A stretch of DNA of 23,005 bases from Heterotrichella gracilis (lineage: Eukaryota; Sar; Xanthophyceae; Tribonematales; Xanthonemataceae): the NCBI GenBank assembly GCA_032358255.1, contig JAULBX010029258.1, positions 1 through 23,005 of the forward strand, read 5' to 3'. Positions 11,101 to 18,668 of the stretch are shown piece after piece (position 1 is the first letter of the stretch; the number at the start of each line of letters is the position of its first letter). The notes beneath the pieces were generated by a model. That model searched no databases, had not been told where the DNA came from, and was given only the letters and a program-made list of their open reading frames with translations. Both the position numbers and the translations under genes were made by a program.

Positions 11101-14100
11101 AAGCCCAAGGGGAAGCTAAAATCCTTTTTCTGGGACAAGATCCCCGACAACCGGCTCCCAGGGACGTTCTGGGAGAAGCACCGGCCCGCCTATGATGAAA
11201 TGGACCCTGACGAGGTGTGAACCCTGAACCTCAAACCCATTTGTGACACCCTAATCACGTGTGAACCGCAAGCCCCAAACATCCTAAACCTGTTTGTTTG
11301 GGCATGAGGCATTTCATGCACGCCTCGGCTGCGGGGATGCTGCCTCTGTCCCAGCGTGTTTGCTACGGTGCGGCAGGTACTGGTTAACATAAGTATCTAC
11401 CACTATTCTCACCTCTTACAAATTGATGCATGTTCCCTATTAGGTTGAGGCGCTGTTTGGCACCGTTGCCCCTGGCGCTGGTGGCAAGTTCAAGGCTGCT
11501 GCCAACGCGGTGTCAGCTGCCCAGAAGCTGCAGAAGAAGCTGGCGGTGCTGGACCTGAAGCGGGCAACAGCCATTGGCATACGCATGTCCAGACTCAAGT
11601 ACGTAGCCACACACACCCCTTGGCCACATGGGCATTGTATAATATCGAGTGATTATATAATTATTAATTAATAATGTATTTAGGAGTAATTGTGGCATGT
11701 GTTGCATTCTCGCCATGCACTCTTATGCCTGTACATTCTTTGTGAACATGCATTACCTTTATCTACATTATCCAATGCTGAAATCAGATCCCCATATTTT
11801 GTGCAGGGTCCCCTGGCCCCAGGTGCCCCGCGCGGCCCTGACCCTAGACCCTAGGGTGTGGGCATCCAGCGAGGACGCCGCTGCTGTGCTGGCCTGCCTG
11901 CCCTCTGATGAGGAGCGGGGCATGCTGCAGGCGTATGTGGATGGGGGGGGCAAGCCTGAGGAGCTGAATGATGCGGAGGTGTTTTGCCTGCAGCTCATGA
12001 AGGTGGGTGGTGGTGTGGGTGGTCGTGGTGGTGGTGGTGGGCGGTCAGGGGGTGGCTGGTGGTGGTGGTGTCTGTAACTTGTGAGGATGTGTTGATATGC
12101 GGGATGGTGCTTAGCTCAGAAACTAAACTGCATATGCTAAGAAATGGTGGCTGGGGATTGTCTTCGTGGTGGCCATGGTGCTTGTGCTCTGGACACCCTT
12201 CACATCCACACAACCCCCTCCACCACCACCTCTGCACCCTGCTCAACACCCACCCCCCACCCCCGCAGGTCCCCCGCATCGAGCACCGCCTGCGCACCCT
12301 GGTGGCACGCCACGACGCCGCCACCGCCCTGTCAGAGGCGGCAGCGGTGCTGTCGGACCACGAGGCAGCACACAGGGAGCTGCGGCATGGGCGCACCCTG
12401 GCGGCGGTGCTTCAGCTGGGTCTGGCGCTGGGCAACTTCATGAACCACGGGTCGAGGCTGGGGGGTGCGGGCGGGTTCAGGCTCAAGAATCTGCCAAAGC
12501 TACAGGTGGGTGGGGGTGGATGGGGATGTGGTAGCGTGGTGTGTGGGCATTGCTCTGGGCGGTGGTGGCGTGGGTTGAAGGGAAAAGGGGGGTTGCGAGG
12601 ATGTCCTTGTTGGTCCACCTAATGGCAACCGGTTGGAGGATTTGGGTGACTAGTGTCATCGGCGTCACAGCTATCTCTTTGTGTAAACCCTAGAGTCTGC
12701 CCTCACTCCCCCTGTTTCCTCCCCAGGACACCCGCTCGCGTGACGGCAAGACCACCCTGTTGGCATACATTGCGCGGCGCCTGTCCGCCACCTCCCCCCC
12801 CTTCCCCCTCATCAGCGAGGAGATGCGCCACCTGCTGGCACCAGGGCTAAAGGTCACGCTCAAGGAGGTGCAGGTGGGGACCGTAACAAAGGGTATTGAT
12901 GGGTACAGAAGGGGTCCTAGACTAGGGTAATAGTGGGTGCAGGTGGGACCAGTCTCGGGTAACCATGGGTTCAAGGAGGTGTGTGAGGGGAACACATGTG
13001 TTGGCTCCACCCCTCAGTGTCATTCAAGAACTTTGTGAGTCATGGTTGGAAATGCTGTGATGAACGCTGTGCAAAACTGCTGTGATTTGTCATCAGCACT
13101 TCAATGCGGGGTCTATATGTCATTTTGTGAATCTTGCAACTTGCAAATGCTGTGATTTGTGATCCAGATAGGATCTACTCCACATGGATACGGGGATGTT
13201 TGGGTCCTGCGCCCTGCCCGCATGGCTCCTTTACACGCAGCCCCTTCCCATCCCCATGTGTGCCCGTGTGCAGGAGAACCTTGACAAGGTTGAGGGCATG
13301 CTGACAGGGGTGCGCGCGCAGCTGGAGACCACTGAGGCCGCCAAGGTGGAGGTGAAACTCAAGGTTGAGGAAGGGGACGGAGGTGAGGCGAGCTGCACCC
13401 ACATGTGCACTGCTGCCATGTGCGGCCATGTGGCGCTGGGCATACTGGCGGTGTATTCCAGAATGTGCTGCAGATTGATATCTCGATTATTATTACTATT
13501 AAGTTATCAATCAATTATTACACACTCGAATACTAGTATTATTCAAGTATCAGGCTTATTCAAGCTTTGGTGCTCGGTGGCCAATACACTTTATATTTAA
13601 TAGACAACAAATACTACTGTATTTGCCATTACCACTGATAGCTTATCATGTTCCTTTCCACACACACAGGCGCCCCCCGCGTGTCGCTTGACTTGCTCTC
13701 CGACAACTACCGCGACACCCTGGAGGCGGTGCTGGCAGAAACCGAAGGGGGTGTGGCGCTGCTGGCGGAGCGCGTGGAGCGGGTGCGGGGGGGGTTCAAG
13801 GGGCTGGTGGGCTACTACGGGGAGAATGCAGCTGGCCTGGCCTCTGAGGCCGACTTCTGGAACGAGGTGGTGCTGTTTGTGGACCGATTTGCGCAGGCGC
13901 AGCGCCAGGTGGAGAAGGAAAACAGGGTGAGGAGGGGAGGGAATCGAGGGTGTTTGCATGTGGGGAAGGGATGGGCTGCTAGGATCCTGTCTGCCATCTG
14001 GTCCCAGGGATTCGCTTGTCCCCACAGGGCTTAAGACTGCATGCTACTGGCGCCCTGCTCCAGGGTTTGGGTAGGGCTTTGCTGCATCTCTCACCACCGC

Positions 14101-15358
14101 CTTGCCCCATGATGTGCTAGGTTTGCCGTTGCATGCTGAGAGTATGGAGGGGGCTTTGCTCGGGTTTGGGTAGGGTCTTTGCTAGGGTTCTGATGGCCTC
14201 CTTGCTTCATGTCAGGATGCCGAGGAGAAGGAGAAACGCAAGCACACGCGCCAGGCCAGCCTCAAGCCACAGCACTCGCTCAAGGCGTCCCCAGGCGGCC
14301 AGGAGGGGATGTCCCCAAACCCCAAACAGCCAAACAAGGCCCCGCGCCTGAGCTTCAAGTCATCGCCGCTGCACACACATGGCTCCTCGGGGGATCTGGC
14401 GGAGGTGGCAGGGGCCTCGCCGGGCGGCGGTGCAGGGAATGCATCGCCTGCAACTCCCGCTGGCATTGCGGGTGGGGCGTCGCCCGCGGGGGCGGTTGCG
14501 CCCAGCACCAGCGGCAGCACAGCCCCCACGCCGCCCAAGCGCCAGGCATTGAACCGGCCTGCAGCGGTTGCGCCCACCCCGCCGCCTCCGCCGCCGCTGC
14601 GGGTCACGTCCCCCATGCGGGCGGAGTCATTGGAGTCCTGCCCCAGCTCGCCATCCAGCGACGCCACAGGAGCTACGCCGAGCGCCACTCCGCCGCCACC
14701 CCCGGTGCCGCCCTTCCGCCCGCCCTTCCCGCGCCCGCCGTCCCCGGCGCTGCGCCCCGCCGCGCCGCTGCCGCCACCGCCGCCGACGTCCACCGGCGGG
14801 ACGTCAGTTGGGGAGGCAAGCGTGGGCAGCACCGTCACCGCCGCCCGCCAGCCGCCGCCAAGCGTCGAGTCGGCGTCGTCCTCGGGTCTGTCGGCAACCA
14901 GCCGCGCCGGCGCTGGCCTGTCTGCCGCCGATGGCACCGAAATCGGCCCGCCCGACAGCCCGCTGACGCCGACCGCCCTGTTCCGCAGCCCGCGCGCCTC
15001 ACCCGAGGGCCCCCCGGGGCTCAAGTCAGTGGCGCACATCGCGCGGGAGCGCGGCGCAGCCGGGGATGCACCGGCGGCAGCGCCATCCCCAAAGGTGGCG
15101 AGCAACGGCGTGTCGGTCAAAGCTGGCGGTCATGTGGCGGAGAAACTGGTTGCAGATTCTAGGCAAGTTGCGGTAGGGTCGCCCAAGGGTGGCGCAGGCA
15201 TCGCCACCCCTCCCCCTCCCCCAGTCTCCGCCTTCGCCATGTCAAATGGCAGCGCACATGCGTCGGACAGCACTGGGACTGCGGGTGATGATGCCAATGA
15301 GGCCGCCAGGATAGAGGGGCTGCTGGCGGCTGCAGGGCTGGAGGATGAATCAGATTGA
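2104..15358 (+). CDS. Formin with PH, FH3, FH1 and FH2 domains (5' end unresolved)
   Basis: Formins nucleate and elongate actin filaments; FH1 binds profilin-actin and FH2 caps barbed ends. Twenty-five exons keep frame with GT-AG introns: 2104-2189, 2745-2795, 3364-3425, 3642-3751, 4104-4222, 4493-4615, 5200-5391, 5529-5687, 5983-6125, 6452-6590, 6866-6940, 7175-7354, 7561-8065, 8417-8650, 8895-9439, 9779-9979, 10560-10619, 10900-11214, 11444-11598, 11807-12002, 12269-12505, 12727-12873, 13274-13382, 13670-13926, 14216-15358. They give about 1,847 residues. PH is residues 1-105, a Ser-rich linker runs to about 210, GBD/FH3 covers 210-490, a proline-rich block 490-895, the FH3 end 896-995, FH1 1000-1060, FH2 1068-1467, and a tail follows. 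Of 24 introns, 17 are phase 0. The first exon supported here begins inside the PH domain, so the start codon is missing from the model. PH plus FH3 suggests membrane recruitment and autoinhibition, which is inference. Confidence 0.93.
2190..2744 (+). other. Formin intron with repeated exon ends and telomere-like motifs
   Basis: This 555-bp intron has donor GTGGGG and a long pyrimidine tract before CAG at 2742-2744. It holds two degraded copies of the preceding exon end (2268-2295 and 2321-2348) and two CCCTAAA-type patches (2199-2214 and 2305-2321). I see no gene in it. Confidence 0.75.
2268..2295 (+). repeat. Intronic copy of the 3' end of a formin PH exon
   Basis: The last 28 nt of the exon ending at 2189 (CAGCTGCTGTACTACAG through CTACAG) recur here about 106 bp downstream without change, followed by the same GTGGGG donor and a similar CAAAACC flank. 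A third, more degraded copy lies at about 2321-2348. Confidence 0.9.
2811..2832 (+). repeat. (CCCT)n microsatellite
   Basis: About five CCCT units in a formin intron, just after the donor GTGCGT at 2796. A similar run lies at about 1879-1898 in the upstream intergenic region. Confidence 0.85.
2847..2985 (+). repeat. Two-copy imperfect tandem repeat in a formin intron
   Basis: Two related units share CACAGCGGC[AG]TAC (2851 and 2917) and a following ACATGC[AG]CGAG block (2886 and 2959), so the period is 66-73 bp with a small insertion in the second unit. The unit is rich in TGCATGCA-like words. The remaining intron, to the acceptor at 3361-3363, shows no gene. Confidence 0.75.
3438..3500. other. 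AT-rich island in a formin intron
   Basis: A short stretch of almost pure A/T with TATATATAG and TTAATTAACC words interrupts GC-rich flanks. It is not coding and has no recognisable element structure. Confidence 0.6.
4625..4740 (+). repeat. TTTAGGG telomere-like repeats next to a splice donor
   Basis: GGGTTTAGGGTTTAGGG occurs at 4625-4642 and GGGTTTAGGGTT at 4726-4737, each within about 20 nt after a real or copied donor. TTTAGGG is the plant-type telomere unit. These are short interstitial patches, not a telomere. Confidence 0.8.
4666..4715 (+). repeat. Intronic copy of the 3' end of a formin linker exon
   Basis: The exon end at 4565-4615, coding FSAVSRRSGVSPSVISQ, is repeated 101 bp downstream with three changes, followed by GTACAC in place of GTATAC. 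The TTTAGGG-like patch after the donor is duplicated too. A shorter decayed fragment follows near 4755-4775. The rest of this 584-bp intron, to 5199, shows no gene. Confidence 0.92.
5418..5512. other. AT-rich island in a formin intron
   Basis: About 95 bp of A-rich sequence (AATAAATATAAG, AAAAATTAAAAATAAATA) fills most of the 137-bp intron 5392-5528 between two GC-rich exons. No gene is seen. Confidence 0.65.
6298..6345 (+). repeat. Diverged intronic copy of a formin FH3 exon start
   Basis: The sequence reads MLLAITQWLSVRSLAK, against MLLAITKWPSVRSLEE at the start of the real exon at 6452-6590. Nucleotide identity is clear but the acceptor is missing. CCCTAAC/CCCTTAAC-like patches lie on both sides (6147-6173 and 6361-6383). 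It is probably a decayed duplicate. Confidence 0.85.
7561..9439 (+). other. Large proline-rich (FH1-like) block inside the FH3 region
   Basis: Three exons (7561-8065, 8417-8650, 8895-9439) encode 428 residues. By eye there are about 14 runs of seven or more prolines: ten in the first exon, three in the second, one in the third, spaced by GGAR, KGAPR or RAA. Such runs are profilin-binding sites in formin FH1 domains. Two related motifs follow proline runs: SMAEALRARRG (8491-8523) and SLADVLAARKG (8978-9010). The third exon continues as an acidic, Lys/Glu/Ser-rich stretch and ends in CTALTSLLE, which appears to resume the FH3 helices. The first exon is entered in phase 0 and the last leaves in phase 0. 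Confidence 0.85.
7668..8062 (+). repeat. Coding CCA/CCG trinucleotide repeat tract
   Basis: Roughly 400 bp of CCACCACCGCCA-type triplets code for ten polyproline runs. The minus strand is TGG-rich and could form two-layer G-quadruplexes. The modular spacer plus proline-run units suggest growth by unequal exchange or slippage. Confidence 0.85.
9634..9690 (+). repeat. Intronic pseudo-copy of a formin exon start with its acceptor
   Basis: CTCCAG followed by ATCCAGGGTTACATGTCCAT mirrors the real acceptor and exon start at 9773-9800, about 144 bp upstream of it. The copy reads IQGYMSI then an in-frame TAA, so splicing into it would truncate the protein. Similarity fades after about 50 nt. Confidence 0.9.
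10086..10158 (+). repeat. First intronic copy of a formin exon 3' end
   Basis: It repeats the end of the exon finishing at 9979 (ATGAAGCACATCAGGGACCT onward to CTGCAG) with a handful of changes and keeps a GTGAGG donor. The period to the real donor is 179 bp. Confidence 0.93.
10204..10266 (+). repeat. Second intronic copy of a formin exon 3' end
   Basis: It is almost identical to 9917-9979 over 63 nt, but the donor has changed from GTGAGG to GAGAGG, so it cannot act as a normal 5' splice site. GGTTAGGG/TTAGGG-like sequence lies between the two copies (10162-10200). The rest of this 580-bp intron, to 10559, shows no gene. Confidence 0.93.
10900..11100 (+). other. Formin FH1 domain (conventional position)
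   Basis: The exon 10900-11214 begins with four proline runs of five to eight residues separated by ARPGLR, GGPR and GMRG, immediately before FH2. This is the expected place and composition of a formin FH1 domain, which delivers profilin-actin to the FH2 ring. It is much smaller than the proline-rich block farther upstream. Confidence 0.9.
11633..11690. other. AT-rich island in a formin FH2 intron
   Basis: A stretch with TATATAATTATTAATTAATA in a GC-rich gene, within intron 11599-11806. Non-coding, no recognisable element. Confidence 0.6.
12874..13273 (+). other. Formin FH2 intron with short internal repeats
   Basis: This 400-bp intron contains AATGCTGTGAT-type words three times (about 13049, 13076 and 13148) and CTTGCAACTTGCAA at 13134-13147, related to a palindrome in the RPS16/WDR75 promoter region. 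I see no gene. Confidence 0.6.
13476..13615. other. AT-rich island in a formin intron
   Basis: About 140 bp of A/T-rich sequence (ATTATTATTACTATTAAG, AATTATTACAC) occupies the middle of intron 13383-13669. Short direct repeats of TATCA/AATTAT occur, but no terminal inverted repeat was found. Confidence 0.6.
14216..15358 (+). other. Formin C-terminal tail with proline runs and DAD-like end
   Basis: A single 1,143-nt terminal exon codes 380 residues after FH2. It opens with a charged stretch (AEEKEKRKHTR), then is rich in Ser, Ala, Pro and Gly, with four further short proline runs. It ends with ARIEGLLAAAGLEDESD. The core IEGLLAAAGL resembles the DAD consensus MDxLLxxLxxG that binds FH3 in autoinhibited formins, but it lacks the usual following basic cluster. 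The tail is probably disordered. Confidence 0.7.
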
Positions 15359-16142
15359 GTGGGACGCACACACTGTTTATGGGTGTGTAGCTGAAATCCT
15401 ACTTCGCAGTTCAGAAAGGCCTGCCTCAGAATTCTGCAGGAGGTGTCTGGCAGAATAAGTTGGTGCAGTTTTCGTGGGTAGGTGGCTTACAGCTCCATGC
15501 GTGAGGAGTAAGTTCCGTGAACATTTTTGCTGCATTTGGCAAATGTAGCGGTTGCAGGTTGTGCAAAATGCCGGGTGTTTGTTGCTGGGCATCTTAGTTG
15601 AAACGCATGCTCTCACTGCTCATGAGCAACCTTGACCCAATGCCAATCCCAGGGGTGTGCCAGGGGTTTGGGTACAAAAAATGACTTGCTGCCAGAGCTA
15701 CGTGTTCTCTACCCCTGGTTGCAAAGGTTCGGTGGCAAAAGTGCTGTTTTACCGAATAAATAGAAGGTGACTCAATAGCGACACAAAAGAAAGTTGCATT
15801 ATAGTCCCCCTGAAGTTGCTGAGTTTTTCCCCACTTTGAATTTTTATTGAGTCACCCCCAGGCTCGGTGTATCCCTGGGACGGCGTGGTAAAATCTACCT
15901 GAAAATTCTGATCGATCTGACGTGGCAGCCAATTTTCACGCGTGGCACCTCCTGATTGCACCAACCCCGTCACATGGAGCCTACCCAAAATCATGCAAGA
16001 TAGACTTGCCAAAAAGAAAGTTTCCAAACCTGTCGAAAGCCTTGTTCCGTCTAGCAGCAGCATCAAAGCAAAACCGGCGAAGGGATCCCTCACGCCACAC
16101 TCCGCAACCCACCTTCCTTTAGTCGAAATACAGCTGGTCGAA
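15359..16142. promoter_or_regulatory. Formin 3' UTR and upstream region of the lumen-protein gene
   Basis: No gene is recognised in these 784 bp. An AATAAA lies at 15755-15760, about 400 bp after the formin stop; no TGTAA is seen on the plus strand nearby. Toward the next gene there is an ACGT-core element TGACGTGGCA at 15918-15927 followed by CCAAT at 15929-15933, about 215 bp before the ATG, a spacing compatible with a promoter. A 91-bp inverted-repeat element is listed separately. Confidence 0.5.
15766..15856. mobile_element. Possible MITE-like element with 12-bp terminal inverted repeats
   Basis: GGTGACTCAATA at 15766-15777 is the exact reverse complement of TATTGAGTCACC at 15845-15856, enclosing 67 bp of AT-rich sequence. 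No clear target-site duplication is visible. A related word, ACTGAGTCACC, occurs near 19298. It may be a miniature transposon relic or simply a pair of TGACTCA-type protein-binding sites. Confidence 0.4.
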
Positions 16143-17481
16143 ATGGCGTCCGCTCTTGTCTCAAAGGTTGCCTTCTCTACCAAGGTGAGCAGGCTTCATG
16201 GCTTCATGCGGTCCCATATATGCCTCGGTTCCCTGGCACTCACAGGGAGTGTTGCCCCTTCACCGTCGCAATGAAGACACCTCCAGTACTTTTTGTAACC
16301 CGTCTGTTTGGGTGCTGTGCAGGTGGTTGTTCCCCAGAGGACCCGTGCCCCCAGGGCCGTGGTGTGCTCGGCACAGCCTGATGTGAAAGAGCAGACCTCC
16401 CGCCGTGCCATGCTGGGGCTCTTCGCCGCAACAGGTAATGGGCGCATCTTGGTGCCGGGTCTTACAGTCCAAAGCAGGGGTCTTGGCTGCGTTATCTCGG
16501 AGCCAGGGTTTGCGTGGGCTGAGGCGCATGATATGGATACGAGAGGGGATGATGGGGGGTGTCGCATGGGCGCTCAAAGTTCTAGCTCCGTCGCCCTTCC
16601 CTTTTGCTGGGTTTTGCTGGGTATCGGCATAGACAGAGTCCCTACCTAGTAGTTACGTGTTGAGTGCATGCAGCTCCTCGCAGTTGGGTATGTGCAGGCA
16701 CTGCTTGCCCCTCAAGGGCTTTCGATAGCCCCTGGTGTCTTACCACCACCCTCTACCCTTCATACACGGTGCTGTGCCTCCAGAAATTCGACCTATTTGG
16801 TTTCTGATACCCAAGCAAGCTACTCTTACCTGCTCAGTTGCTCAATGCAGCAAAGCCCCCACCAGTTGGCTACATATCATTCAGTACAAGTGTATGTGGC
16901 CCTTGCAGTCTTCGGCGCCGCCACTGTGGGCAGCGTGGAGGCCATCACCATCCCAAGCCAGGAGTCCACCGGTGGGATCAACAAGGCAGGCTCCCTGCCA
17001 ACCTCCACCAGCCGCGCCTCCGCGTCGAGTAAGCGCACCCAAAAACCTAAACAAACCCTAAACCTGCAGGGGCTACCCTATATTCTGCTGTAGGTGGTAT
17101 CTTTGGAGCCTCCAGGCTCATATGCAGCAGAATGTCGAATGCACAGTGTGCGCTTAGCTGCTGTTTTGCAACGCTGCTATTGCTCCCATAGAGAAGCCCT
17201 ACCAGCAACCGCCCGCCTTTGATACTTGGTCCCTGTATGCAGCCAGATGAACAGTCTGCCATTGCTTACCCTAGTCCACGCCTTCTGGCATTGTCAGTGC
17301 AGCTAAGCCGCCGTGAGTCAACAAACCAAAATGACTGCCAGCCCCTCATTATCCATCTAAATGTGCCCCCCCTGCCCCAGGCTACAACATGGAGGGCACC
17401 AAGAAGCGCGGCATCAGCCCAAAGAGGAAGGCCAAGCTGCTGGCAAAGCTCAGGGAGTCAGCCAACGCCAAGGCGACATAA
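16143..17481 (+). CDS. Small predicted thylakoid lumen protein with Tat-type signal, function unknown
   Basis: Exons 16143-16184, 16323-16434, 16909-17028 and 17381-17481 splice with GT-AG sites to 124 codons plus TAA (375 nt). The start ATG follows an A-rich context, and MASALVSKVAFSTK looks like a chloroplast transit peptide. A second signal follows: the twin-arginine SRRAMLGLFAATVFGAA and a likely cleavage after SVEA, a bipartite thylakoid lumen signal. The mature part would be about 60 residues, Ser-rich then strongly basic, ending with KKRGISPKRKAKLLAKLRES. I do not recognise the family. By targeting and size it could be a small photosystem-associated protein, but this is inference. It lies tail to tail with RPS16. 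Confidence 0.78.
16435..16908 (+). other. Intron 2 of the lumen-protein gene
   Basis: A 474-bp intron with donor GTAATG and acceptor CCTTGCAG. It lies between the two codons flanking the hydrophobic core of the Tat-type signal. No other gene or repeat is seen in it. Confidence 0.7.
17029..17380 (+). other. Intron 3 of the lumen-protein gene with telomere-like patch
   Basis: A 352-bp intron with donor GTAAGC. AAACAAACCCTAAACC at about 17048-17067 lies shortly after the donor, similar to patches in formin introns. No gene is seen. Confidence 0.65.
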
Positions 17482-17657
17482 ATTACCCTACGCTAGGGTA
17501 ATCCGGAGGCCGTGGCCAACCCGAATGCCCTACTGTGGGGTAGCACGGGGACCGTGGCACTAGCACCACCAGTCGCGCGGCACACCAGTCATCTGTGGAG
17601 TTGGGTGGTGGGATGTGCGTGGCCAGGGGCGGTGCGGCCGGAAAACGAACGTGGCGT

Positions 17658-17690
17658 TGTAATGGATGGCGCGCGGGAGGAGCTTTGTAA
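17658..17690 (+). terminator. Putative TGTAA polyadenylation signals, lumen-protein gene
   Basis: TGTAA occurs at 17658-17662 and 17686-17690, about 180-210 nt after the stop. TGTAA is the usual polyadenylation signal in chlorophycean algae. A chance match is possible. Confidence 0.5.
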
Positions 17691-18613
17691 CTGCGGTGTG
17701 GGTGGCTCGTGATGTTTGTGCGGATCCCTGCACATGCATGGCCGCCAAAGTTTCGCCCAGCCTTTTGTGCAACAATGATAGATGAAGCCACATGAGAAGA
17801 GCTAATGCTTGTCAAGACACCTTGTTTTTCCACTGAATCACTGTCGAACATGCTTTTACGATAGAGCCTTGTTATTGTCTTTAGGGGTTAATCTAATAGC
17901 TGAGTGCAGTGAGCCAGCTTTATGTTAATGTCGTCAGCTCAAGCAGGGATAGAACCATCGACCTGTGTGTAGGGTGCTCTTGGGGTTTTAATCCCAGATG
18001 TTCCTATGCAGCGCGTGTGTTGCAGACCACGGCCTGAGGGGCCGCCTGTGCTGCTGGTGTGTGTATGGGGGGAGGCGGACGTGCGTGTGAGAGGGGGGGA
18101 GGCTGCCGGTGAGGGTGAGGGTTCAGTCAGCAACCCAGTTGTATGGCGACGCACAGTGATTGTAATTTAAGTGAAGTTATTTATACCGTACACCCGACGT
18201 GCCAACCATGACAAGGCACTCATGCGGCAGGTGATGCCATGCCATGGCGCATGCCGCGGGAGCATGACTCATCCCGCCGGGGGTCTACTAGACTAGGCAG
18301 CTGACTCTGACACCCACTCTTCACTACCGCGCACGCCATAATTGTCTCAACAAGCTTTTTTACACAGGTCTACCGCAACCTTGTATAACGTATCAAAGAT
18401 GACAGCTGCTACACCATCGAGTCTTCCAGACCGGGTCCCGCTTCCACCACGGGGGGCTGTCACTGTGGCATGATGCCACAACATACCAGTAGTCAATTGG
18501 CAGTGCGGGCTGTCTAGGCCACAGGCTTTGGGGCAACATGCCACCGACACATCACGCATGTGCATGGCACACCACATCTGAGACTCATAACACGACTTTT
18601 GCGGAGGTAATTG

Positions 18614-18618
18614 TTACA
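18614..18618 (-). terminator. Putative TGTAA polyadenylation signal, RPS16
   Basis: The plus-strand TTACA reads TGTAA on the minus strand, about 50 nt downstream of the RPS16 stop. Confidence 0.5.
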
Positions 18619-18668
18619 GGAGCAGAAGCACCCAGGCTGCCACGGCCCCAGCAACTGGAAAGAGGCGC

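Larger units (their letters stand above)
11101..13926 (+). other. Formin FH2 domain (seven exons)
   Basis: FH2 forms a dimeric ring on the actin barbed end. Exons 10900-11214 (3' part), 11444-11598, 11807-12002, 12269-12505, 12727-12873, 13274-13382 and 13670-13926 encode about 400 residues, the usual size. The lasso has FFWDKIPDN and TFWEKH with their tryptophans. DLKRATAIGIRMSRLK is the knob-region NxxIxLrklk segment. The hallmark GNFMNHGSRLGGAGGFRLKN (from 12431) and LPKLQDTRSRDGKTTLLAYI follow. The post region ends with VVLFVDRFAQAQRQVEKENR. I see no missing block or frameshift. Confidence 0.95.
17482..18668. other. Convergent intergenic region
   Basis: About 1.2 kb between the stop codons of the lumen-protein gene and RPS16, which converge. 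It should contain both 3' UTRs. TGTAA motifs are listed separately. No coding region, tRNA or mobile element is supported. Confidence 0.6.

Noticed and set aside
14209..15162. Long open frames on both strands (plus-strand second frame about 317 codons; minus strand about 302 codons)
   Set aside because: They overlap the formin terminal exon and result from its GC-rich, Pro/Ala/Ser codon bias. No recognisable motifs, and the formin frame splices in correctly.
17940..18000. tRNA-like B-box (GGTTCTATCCC on the minus strand)
   Set aside because: No A-box, D-arm or acceptor stem pairing was found around it.
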